Assembly (NCBI GenBank): GCA_000436255.1
Contig: HF990805.1
Coordinates: 1-8,439, forward strand
DNA: 8,439 bases
Reading direction: 5' to 3'
From: Clostridium sp. CAG:1193
Lineage (GTDB): Bacteria > Bacillota_I > Bacilli_A > RF39 > UBA660
Part shown: positions 1 through 6,105 of the stretch, piece by piece
How positions within the stretch are numbered: position 1 is the first letter of the stretch
Layout: each line of letters begins with the position of its first letter
The notes under the pieces: model-generated
Told to the model about the DNA's origin: nothing
Database searches by the model: none
Seen by the model: only the letters and a program-made list of their open reading frames with translations
Translations under genes and position numbers: made by a program

Positions 1-1719
1 ATATTTAAGATTAATAAAAAAAATATTGAAGAAGAAAAACCATGGATAGATTTATACGGAAATAATATACCGCATACTCTAGATTATGAAATGGGTAGTA
101 TGTATGATGCTTTTTATAAAGCAATGAAGAAATACCCAAAATATAAGGCATGTACATATTATGGCAAAACATTAAATTATACTGAATTTAATGCAGAAAT
201 AATTAAAGCGGCAAAGGCATTAAAAGCTCTTGGAATGAAAAAAGGAGATAGAGTAACTATATGTATGCCAAATACTATAGATGCAATTACATTATTTTAT
301 GCAGTTAACATGACTGGTGGAATATGTAATATGATACATCCCTTATCAAGCGAAAAAGAAATAGAATTTTATTTAAGTAAAAGTGGTAGTAAATATATAC
401 TATGCCTTGATATGATGCTTAATAAAGTAAATAATATTATTGAAAATACTAAAGTAAAAAAAGTAATAGTATCAAAAATAACTAATGGAATGCCTACTTA
501 TATGAGATTAATTGTTCCACTTATTAAAAAACAACCGAAAGTAAAATATAATAAAAAAGTAATATCATGGAAAAATTTTATAAAAAATGGTAAAGATTAT
601 AGCGATGAATATTATGTTAAGATGAAAAGTAATGATGATGCAGTAATTCTTTATAGTGGAGGAACTACGGGAGATCCTAAAGGAGTTGTATTAAGCAATT
701 TAAACTTTAATGCTCTTGGAGCACAATGTTTTAAAATGGCAGACCCAGCTAAAGCGGGGGATAGTGTACTTACAATTATGCCAATATTTCATGGATTTGG
801 AATTGGAGTATGTGTTCATACAGAACTAATATCCGGAATGAATGTTATATTAGTACCTTTATTTAAACCGAAAGATTTTGCTAAGTTAATTAAAAAGAAT
901 AAACCAGCGTTTTTAGCAGGTGTTCCAACAATGTATGAAGCATTGATTAATAGTAAAGAAAAATCTAAAAGATATTTAAAGGGACTTGTAAATGTTATAT
1001 GTGGTGGGGATGTATTAAATGAGACATTAAGAAATAATGTGGATGCATATTTAAAAAGCCATGGATCAACTGCTAATATAAGAGTTGGTTATGGATTAAC
1101 TGAATGTACAGGAGCATCATGTCTAACACCTAGATACTATTTTAAAGAGGGTGGTATTGGTATACCTCTTCCTGATATGTATTATAAAATAGTTAAAATA
1201 GGAACATACGAAGAGGCAGATGTAAATGAAGCAGGTGAAATATGTATAAGTGGTCCCACTGTTATGAAAAGATACTTAAATGACATTGAAGAAACTACAA
1301 AAGTACTTAAAAATCATAAAGATGGAAAAACTTGGTTACATACAGGAGATATTGGATATATGAATGAAGAAGGGTTAGTATTCTTTGAAACTAGACTTAA
1401 AAGAATGATTGTATCTAGTGGTTATAATATATACCCACAATATATAGAAAAAATTATAATGAGTCATCCAGCAGTACTTACAAGCACAGTAATAGGGATA
1501 CCACACCCTTATAAAAAACAAGTTGCAAAAGCATATATAGTTTTAAGAGAAAACTTTGACGATACAGAAGAACTTAGAGAAGATATTAAAAAGTATTGCG
1601 AAAAATCTATATCAAAATATGCCTTACCTTATGAGTATGAATATGTAGATGATATTCCAAAAACTAAAGTTGGTAAAGTTGCATTTACAAAATTAGGTGA
1701 TAAAAATGGAAAAAAATAA
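1..1719 (+). CDS. AMP-forming acyl-CoA synthetase (fatty acid-CoA ligase), 5' end outside window
   Basis: The enzyme likely activates a fatty acid with ATP to an acyl-adenylate and passes it to CoA (or possibly ACP) in the cytoplasm. The frame is open from base 1 with no stop. Residues before the first in-frame ATG (codons 28-31 carry LDYE) already read like the family N-terminus (KPW, then IPHTLDYEMGSMYD), so ATG 91 is internal and the true start is upstream. Counting codons from base 1: the P-loop-like A3 motif YSGGTTGDPKG is at 218-228, YGLTE at 364-368, HTGD at 447-450, the hinge R465 in RLKRMIVSSGYN, and the adenylation lysine K559 near the C-terminus (TKVGKV). About 572 codons are present, near full family length, so only a few codons are missing. 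The large AMP-binding domain and the small C-terminal domain are both intact. Its 3' end overlaps plsC by 14 bases, implying co-transcription and a linked role in lipid synthesis. Acyl chain length cannot be read from the sequence. Confidence 0.9.
   Translation: MFKINKKNIEEEKPWIDLYGNNIPHTLDYEMGSMYDAFYKAMKKYPKYKACTYYGKTLNYTEFNAEIIKAAKALKALGMKKGDRVTICMPNTIDAITLFYAVNMTGGICNMIHPLSSEKEIEFYLSKSGSKYILCLDMMLNKVNNIIENTKVKKVIVSKITNGMPTYMRLIVPLIKKQPKVKYNKKVISWKNFIKNGKDYSDEYYVKMKSNDDAVILYSGGTTGDPKGVVLSNLNFNALGAQCFKMADPAKAGDSVLTIMPIFHGFGIGVCVHTELISGMNVILVPLFKPKDFAKLIKKNKPAFLAGVPTMYEALINSKEKSKRYLKGLVNVICGGDVLNETLRNNVDAYLKSHGSTANIRVGYGLTECTGASCLTPRYYFKEGGIGIPLPDMYYKIVKIGTYEEADVNEAGEICISGPTVMKRYLNDIEETTKVLKNHKDGKTWLHTGDIGYMNEEGLVFFETRLKRMIVSSGYNIYPQYIEKIIMSHPAVLTSTVIGIPHPYKKQVAKAYIVLRENFDDTEELREDIKKYCEKSISKYALPYEYEYVDDIPKTKVGKVAFTKLGDKNGKK
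1695..1700 (+). promoter_or_regulatory. Ribosome binding site deciding the plsC start
   Basis: AGGTGA lies five bases before ATG 1706, inside the end of the upstream synthetase gene. It favours ATG 1706 over the GTG at 1697, which lies inside this site and could not use it. Confidence 0.65.
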
Positions 1720-2524
1720 AGCATTTTATAATACTTTTAAATATTTACTTGGATCAGTCTTTCTAATATATTATAGGCCAAAATTTAAAAATAAAAATGT
1801 AATACCAGAAAGTGGCCCAATCATATTATGTGGTAATCACATTCATTTATATGATCAATGTTTACCAATACTATCTACTAAAAGAATGTTACACTATATG
1901 GCAAAAAAAGAATATTTTGATAGTAAATTTGCTTGGTTTTTTAAAAAAAGTGGTTGTATATCAGTAGATAGAGAACATCATGGAGGTAATTCTAAAGAAG
2001 AAGCTAAAGAGGTTTTAGATAATGGATATGCACTTGGAATATATCCAGAAGGTACTAGAAATAGTTTAGTGTCAAAGAAAAAAGAATTAGATAAAATATA
2101 TAATATGGTTGATGATATTAGTTATAAAAAATTTAAGAGGATAATGAAAAAAAACATGACTAAGATATCACAAGTAAATTTACTATTATCCCTTAAAGAA
2201 GAAAAGAAAATAACTGAAAATGAATTTAAAAAATATATATTTGATGTAGATAATAGTTTAAAAGAATTAGTAAATAATAATATTATTAGTAATATAGAAT
2301 ATTTAAATAGTTTACTTTTAGATATAAAATTTGGAACAGTTTCACTAGCAAGTAAAACAAATGCAACTATAGTTCCATATGGAATTAAAGGAAAATACAA
2401 ATTATTTAATAATAATTTAGAAATAGTTTTTGGCATACCATTTAAAGTAGAAGATAATGATTTAGAATCTGCTAATAAACGCCTTAGAAATGAGATAATA
2501 TCTTTAATAAATAACAGCAATTAA
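1706..2524 (+). CDS. plsC: PlsC-family 1-acyl-glycerol-3-phosphate acyltransferase with a repeated helical insertion
   Basis: Family role: transfers an acyl group to lysophosphatidate to make phosphatidate at the inner membrane face. The four acyltransferase blocks are present in order: NHxxxxD with H45 and D50, the SVDR block at 86-89, YPEGTR at 113-118, and IVPYGIKG around P224. A short hydrophobic stretch near residues 10-22 may anchor it. Length is 272 residues. Between EGTR (118) and the conserved FGTVSLASK (from 209) there are about 90 residues, where typical PlsC proteins have only a short linker. This insert is rich in Lys, Glu, Asn and hydrophobics and contains helical-hairpin-like repeats (see findings). 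The catalytic core looks intact, so activity is expected. The start is set by AGGTGA five bases upstream, and it overlaps the acyl-CoA synthetase by 14 bases. The pair suggests use of activated, possibly exogenous, fatty acids for phospholipid synthesis (inference). Confidence 0.87.
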   Translation: MEKNKAFYNTFKYLLGSVFLIYYRPKFKNKNVIPESGPIILCGNHIHLYDQCLPILSTKRMLHYMAKKEYFDSKFAWFFKKSGCISVDREHHGGNSKEEAKEVLDNGYALGIYPEGTRNSLVSKKKELDKIYNMVDDISYKKFKRIMKKNMTKISQVNLLLSLKEEKKITENEFKKYIFDVDNSLKELVNNNIISNIEYLNSLLLDIKFGTVSLASKTNATIVPYGIKGKYKLFNNNLEIVFGIPFKVEDNDLESANKRLRNEIISLINNSN

Positions 2525-2543
2525 GTTGCTGTTTTATTGTTTT
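2513..2543 (+). terminator. Rho-independent terminator enclosing the plsC stop codon
   Basis: An 8-bp perfect stem AACAGCAA (2513-2520) / TTGCTGTT (2526-2533) has a 5-base loop TTAAG that contains the TAA stop at 2522-2524. It is followed by an interrupted T-rich tail. The last codons of plsC therefore form the 5' arm. Confidence 0.7.
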
Positions 2544-2565
2544 AAATCTTATAATATGATATTAT
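2537..2565 (+). promoter_or_regulatory. Sigma-A-type promoter with extended -10 for the 57-residue ORF
   Basis: TTGTTT (2537-2542), a 17-base spacer and TATTAT (2560-2565), with TG two bases before the -10 (TGA at 2557-2559), match an extended -10 vegetative promoter. An alternative TATAAT at 2550-2555 has only a poor -35. The position just after a terminator and about 55 bases ahead of a strong ribosome site supports it. Confidence 0.55.
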
Positions 2566-2620
2566 ATAAGTAATAAGAACGATTAATATTTAAAAGCATA
2601 AAATTAAGTAAGGAGGGAAA

Positions 2621-2794
2621 ATGCTTAAAAAAGGTATATCAGATTTTAACTATGATTATCAAGCATATAATGATTATTTGGGTGAAATAGAAGGATATCA
2701 TTCTAAAGAAGAAAAAGTTAATACGCGTTATATAAAAAGGCCTAAAATGATAAGAAAAAGTAAAAATAAATTTAAATTACTAAAGAAAAAATAA
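2621..2794 (+). CDS. Small basic protein of unknown function (57 aa)
   Basis: I do not recognise this protein. It starts at ATG 2621 behind a perfect AGGAGG (2611-2616, four bases before the ATG) and ends at TAA 2792-2794. The N-terminal half is aromatic and acidic (DFNYDYQAYNDYL, then GEIEGY). The C-terminal half, from about residue 35, is strongly basic (RYIKRPKMIRKSKNK, then FKLLKKK). There is no signal peptide, membrane segment or cysteine. It has its own candidate promoter upstream and a strong terminator five bases after its stop, so it is a monocistronic unit. The basic tail could bind nucleic acid, ribosome or anionic lipid, but nothing in the sequence decides this. The complete promoter/RBS/ORF/terminator layout is the main reason to believe it is real. 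Confidence 0.72.
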   Translation: MLKKGISDFNYDYQAYNDYLGEIEGYHSKEEKVNTRYIKRPKMIRKSKNKFKLLKKK

Positions 2795-2798
2795 TATG

Positions 2799-2848
2799 AA
2801 CAGGTATTTATAATAAATTTTATATATTGATTAAATACCTGTTTTTTT
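2799..2848 (+). terminator. Strong rho-independent terminator after the small ORF
   Basis: A 12-bp perfect inverted repeat, AACAGGTATTTA (2799-2810) / TAAATACCTGTT (2832-2843), has a 21-base A/T loop and is followed by a run of seven T (2842-2848). It lies five bases after the stop codon and only 22 bases before the next gene's ATG. Confidence 0.85.
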
Positions 2849-2855
2849 GTACAAT
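2827..2855 (+). promoter_or_regulatory. Candidate promoter for the YfhO-family gene, overlapping the terminator arm
   Basis: TTGATT (2827-2832), a 17-base spacer and TACAAT (2850-2855) give a fair vegetative promoter match. The spacer is the 3' arm and T-tract of the preceding terminator. Transcription would begin near 2862, leaving a leader of about nine bases that is essentially the GGTGAT ribosome site (2862-2867). Confidence 0.4.
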
Positions 2856-2870
2856 AAAGTTGGTGATGTT

Positions 2871-5354
2871 ATGAAAAAAAATATGGCTAAAGCATTTTTT
2901 ATTACAGTGGGTATATTACTATTAACATTTCTTATATTAGGTATATATCCATTTGGTAATAAAACAGTAGTGGTAATAGATTCAAATACTCAATATGTAA
3001 CATTTTTAAGCTATTTAAAATCTATTTTACTCACTAATAATGATTTTAAGTATACTTTTAGTGCAACATTAGGTGAAAATATGATTCCTCTTATTGGATA
3101 TTACTTAATGAGTATATTTAATTTATTTGTTATATTTTTCCGTATAGAAAACATTAAAATACTATTTACTATACTAATATTAGTTAAAATAGGTTTATGC
3201 GCAGTTACAATGGAATATTATCTAGAAAAAAAATATAAAAAGAATACTTTAATATTTTCTATTTGTTATGCATTAATGACATATAACATAGTATATATGT
3301 ATCATATAATGTGGTTAGATTCCATAATGTTATTCCCACTTGTAATATTAGGACTTGATTATATATTTGAAAATAAAAGTGCAGCACTTTATATATTTGC
3401 TCTAGCACTTTCAATAATATGTAATTATTACATAGGTTTTATTATATGTATTGCATCAGTAATGTATTTTGTATATAAATTTGTATTTCAATATAGAAAC
3501 ATTAATATTAAAAAGACAATAATTAATTATATAATCGCCTCATTATCAGCAGGTATGTTATCAGCTTTTATATTAATTCCATCAGTACTAGGTTTAATGG
3601 GGGGTAAATTAATGACTAATAATATAGATATTAAATTTAATTTATCTTACTTAAATGTAATTGCAGAAATGTATTCTGCATCAACTGGTGTGAATGCATG
3701 GCATGCTGGACCTATGGTAGCATCTTCAGTATTAACTCTTTTATTAATAATAATATATTTTATTAATAAAAATGTAGATAAAAAAGAAAAAATTATAAAT
3801 GGAGTATCTTTATTCATTTTAGCAACCACATTTGTATTTAATCCATTATGTATATTATTCCATGGTTTAACTAATCCAAATTGCTTTAATTATAGACATG
3901 CATTTATATTTGTATTCTTCGTTTTAAATCTTTCTATAAGAAGTTATAACGAGTTTAAAATAGATAAAAAAACTATAAGAAAATCTTCATATATATTTAT
4001 TATTCTTTCTTTAATTATATTGGTGTGCCAATTTGAATTTAATACTATAACCTATAATATAAGTATTATAATTAGTTTAATACTAGGTATTTGGTATTTA
4101 TATGCACTTAAAAATAAAAGAAGTATTATTGCTTATTTAGTAATAATTGATTTACTTATAAATAGTATTTCGGGAGTATTATTAATAACGTTATCAGATA
4201 AACAATATATGGATAAATATAAAAATTATGTAAAAGATGTAAGTGAAGTTATAAACTCTATAGACGATGATTCATTTTATAGAGTAGAAAAAACTTTTGA
4301 TAGAGAATCTAATAAATCCATGTTATCAATTAATGATTCAATGATATTTAATTATAATAGTATAAGTCATTTTGATTCAACTACAAAAGAAAGTACAGAA
4401 AAATTACTAGAAAGTCTAGGGCAAAGGAAATTGCTTACAAGAGCATACTACAATGATTCAACATATTTATTAGATAGTATTTTTGGAATAAAATATGTAT
4501 TATCAAAAGATGAGTATAAAAACTATAAGTTAATAAATGAAAATAATGGTATTAAATTATATGAAAATCCATATTATTTATCCTTAGGATACAAGGTTAA
4601 TAATATAAATGTAGATTTTTCTAATGATCCATTTTATAATGAAAATGAGATGATTAAAGCATTTACTGGACTAGATTCCAATATATATAAAATGGAAAAA
4701 TATACATTAACTAGTGAAAATGTTGAAATAAATAATAATGTATATACACCTGTAAATACAGGTAAACTTAATTACAATATTGTAATTACTGAAGATGATT
4801 ATTTATATATGTATATACCTGTTAATGAAAAGGTAGGTACTAATTATCCAAATGCTAAAGTGTATATAAATGGTGTGTTTTATAAAGATTATCTAACAAA
4901 ATATAGTTGGAATACATTGTGTCTTGGAAAATATAATAAGGGAGATACAATAAATGTCACTATAGAATTTACTCATGAAATAATTATGGACGATATTTAC
5001 TTTTATTATGAGAATTTAGATATATTTAATAATCACTATAACATCTTAAAAGAAAATGAGGTTAAAACAAAGAAAACAACAAGTAGCAATATTTTAGGTA
5101 CAATAAGTCTAGAAGATAGTTCGTATGTACTTTTTACAATACCATATGATAAAGGATTTGAATGCTTAATAGATGGGAAACACGTTAATATAGAATCAGC
5201 TCTTGATTCCTTAATTGCAGTTAAAGTAGAAAGCGGTACTCATGAAATTGAATTAATATATAATCCACCCGGTTTAAAACTTGGTATATATATATCATTA
5301 GGTACATTAATACTAACTACATGTTACCTAATATGTAAAAAACGTACTAAATAG
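2871..5354 (+). CDS. YfhO-family polytopic membrane protein (GT-C-like, probable glycosyltransferase)
   Basis: Large integral membrane protein of 827 residues, close to usual YfhO length. Known members are GT-C-like proteins linked to glycosylation of cell-envelope polymers such as lipoteichoic acid; the substrate here is unknown. Visible family marks: a first membrane helix (about 8-28) followed by an outward loop with D37, Q41 and Y42 (DSNTQY), the WLDSIM and LFPLVILGLDYIF block, NYYIGF, a PNCFNYRHAF segment, about 13 membrane helices up to residue 440, a long extracytoplasmic region (about 440-800) with GIKYVLSK and IPYDKGFECLIDG, then a final helix (about 803-822) and a basic tail. ATG 2871 is chosen because GGTGAT (2862-2867) precedes it; the TTG at 2847 lies in the terminator T-tract. 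It is 28 bases upstream of the SOD-fold gene and may be read through into it. No envelope polymer genes are visible nearby. Confidence 0.85.
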   Translation: MKKNMAKAFFITVGILLLTFLILGIYPFGNKTVVVIDSNTQYVTFLSYLKSILLTNNDFKYTFSATLGENMIPLIGYYLMSIFNLFVIFFRIENIKILFTILILVKIGLCAVTMEYYLEKKYKKNTLIFSICYALMTYNIVYMYHIMWLDSIMLFPLVILGLDYIFENKSAALYIFALALSIICNYYIGFIICIASVMYFVYKFVFQYRNINIKKTIINYIIASLSAGMLSAFILIPSVLGLMGGKLMTNNIDIKFNLSYLNVIAEMYSASTGVNAWHAGPMVASSVLTLLLIIIYFINKNVDKKEKIINGVSLFILATTFVFNPLCILFHGLTNPNCFNYRHAFIFVFFVLNLSIRSYNEFKIDKKTIRKSSYIFIILSLIILVCQFEFNTITYNISIIISLILGIWYLYALKNKRSIIAYLVIIDLLINSISGVLLITLSDKQYMDKYKNYVKDVSEVINSIDDDSFYRVEKTFDRESNKSMLSINDSMIFNYNSISHFDSTTKESTEKLLESLGQRKLLTRAYYNDSTYLLDSIFGIKYVLSKDEYKNYKLINENNGIKLYENPYYLSLGYKVNNINVDFSNDPFYNENEMIKAFTGLDSNIYKMEKYTLTSENVEINNNVYTPVNTGKLNYNIVITEDDYLYMYIPVNEKVGTNYPNAKVYINGVFYKDYLTKYSWNTLCLGKYNKGDTINVTIEFTHEIIMDDIYFYYENLDIFNNHYNILKENEVKTKKTTSSNILGTISLEDSSYVLFTIPYDKGFECLIDGKHVNIESALDSLIAVKVESGTHEIELIYNPPGLKLGIYISLGTLILTTCYLICKKRTK

Positions 5355-5382
5355 ACATTTATTACATATAATTTATTGTGAT

Positions 5383-5985
5383 ATGTATAAATATAATAAT
5401 TTAAACTATGAAAGTGAAGCTTTAATAAATTTATTATCTTTAAAATCTATAGACATAGAGAAAGAATATGGTATGCTTTATTTAAATAAACTTAATTCTT
5501 TACTTAATTTAAATAATTACGATTATAGGTACACTAAAGAGGAGTTGATAAATCATATAGATATATTCCCGTTAGATATAAGAGCAGATATATTATATAA
5601 TTTAGGTGGAGTATTAAACCATGAATCATTCATAAATAGTATAAATGGCGATTTTGTTTTAAATAATGAAATAACAAGAGAACTAATAAAAGAGTATGGA
5701 AGTATTTCTAACTTTAAAAACACATTTAAAAATACTGCTTTTAATTTAGTTGGAAGTGGACACACTTATTTAGTAATAGATAGATATAATAAATTTAATA
5801 TAATAAACTTATCTAATGAGGAAGTCCCATATAGTTTTGGATTTATACCAATAATTACGCTTGATTTATGGGAACATGCATACTTATATAAATACAATTT
5901 AAATAAAAACGAATATATTAATAACTTTTTAAACAGTTTAGATTTTAAAAAAATTAATGATATATATATAAAACATAAGAAATAA
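5383..5985 (+). CDS. Fe/Mn superoxide dismutase-fold protein lacking the first metal-ligand histidine
   Basis: The 200-residue length and conserved blocks fit the Fe/Mn-SOD family: N-terminal YNNLNYESEAL, then YLNKLNSLL, GGVLNHESF, GSISNFK, a GSG motif, TLDLWEHAYLYKY and a C-terminal EYINNFLNSL. Three of four metal ligands are seen: H80, D161 and H165. The usual first ligand in helix 1 (in the HxxxHHxxY motif) is absent: there is no histidine in residues 1-57, and the region reads SIDIEKEYGMLY, keeping only the Tyr34-like Y33. The second-shell Gln of Mn-SODs is replaced by Glu (NEEVP, E146). The tryptophan of GSGW is replaced by H127. It may be inactive or rewired, so superoxide dismutation should not be assumed. 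It follows the membrane gene by 28 bases with only a weak ribosome site (GTGAT touching the ATG) and ends inside its own terminator. Confidence 0.82.
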   Translation: MYKYNNLNYESEALINLLSLKSIDIEKEYGMLYLNKLNSLLNLNNYDYRYTKEELINHIDIFPLDIRADILYNLGGVLNHESFINSINGDFVLNNEITRELIKEYGSISNFKNTFKNTAFNLVGSGHTYLVIDRYNKFNIINLSNEEVPYSFGFIPIITLDLWEHAYLYKYNLNKNEYINNFLNSLDFKKINDIYIKHKK

Positions 5986-6003
5986 CGCTTCTTATGTTTT
6001 TTT
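5970..6003 (+). terminator. Rho-independent terminator enclosing the SOD-fold gene's stop codon
   Basis: A 12-bp stem, AAAACATAAGAA (5970-5981) / TTCTTATGTTTT (5989-6000), has a 7-base loop holding the TAA stop (5983-5985). T-tract 5997-6003. It separates the SOD-fold gene from the reductase-like gene. Confidence 0.8.
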
Positions 6004-6015
6004 ACTTCTTTTTTT

Positions 6016-6057
6016 AAAAAATAAAAAATGTAAAGAAATACAAAAAATAAAAAATGT
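6016..6057 (+). repeat. Two direct copies of a 16-base A-tract element
   Basis: AAAAAATAAAAAATGT occurs exactly at 6016-6031 and again at 6042-6057, a 26-base period (about 2.5 helical turns). The A6 runs suggest intrinsically bent DNA upstream of the reductase-like gene's promoter. Low complexity in an AT-rich genome weakens significance. Confidence 0.55.
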
Positions 6058-6084
6058 TTTAAAAAAACATTGATTTTTTGTATT
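6037..6084. repeat. Nested inverted repeats overlapping the promoter of the reductase-like gene
   Basis: Outer arms AATACAAAAAAT (6037-6048) and ATTTTTTGTATT (6073-6084) are perfect 12-base complements. Inside them AATGTTTT (6053-6060) and AAAACATT (6064-6071) form an 8-bp hairpin with a 3-base loop. The right half covers the -35 and spacer, so it could be a repressor operator or an extra weak terminator. It does not resemble the NrdR box as I know it. Confidence 0.45.
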
Positions 6085-6098
6085 GTATAATATATACT
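6070..6098 (+). promoter_or_regulatory. Candidate promoter for the reductase-like / activase operon
   Basis: TTGATT (6070-6075), a 17-base spacer and TATACT (6093-6098). A perfect TATAAT at 6086-6091 sits in the spacer but has no good -35. Transcription would begin near 6105, almost at ATG 6106 and upstream of the AGGAGG at 6111. Confidence 0.5.
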
Positions 6099-6105
6099 TA
6101 TTTTG

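Noticed and set aside
91..93. ATG 91 as the start of the acyl-CoA synthetase
   Set aside because: The frame is open to base 1 and the upstream residues resemble the family N-terminus. No ribosome site precedes ATG 91.
2122..2520. Reverse-strand open frame of 132 codons opposite plsC
   Set aside because: It mirrors the repeat-rich, AT-rich plsC insert, has no ribosome site or family resemblance, and plsC motifs fix the + strand as coding. The shorter reverse frames at 3647-3829, 5553-5765 and 6798-6980 are shadows for the same reason.
5367..5372. TATAAT just before the SOD-fold gene as its own promoter
   Set aside because: No acceptable -35 box lies 16-18 bases upstream, and such hexamers are expected by chance at this base composition. 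Read-through from the membrane gene is simpler.
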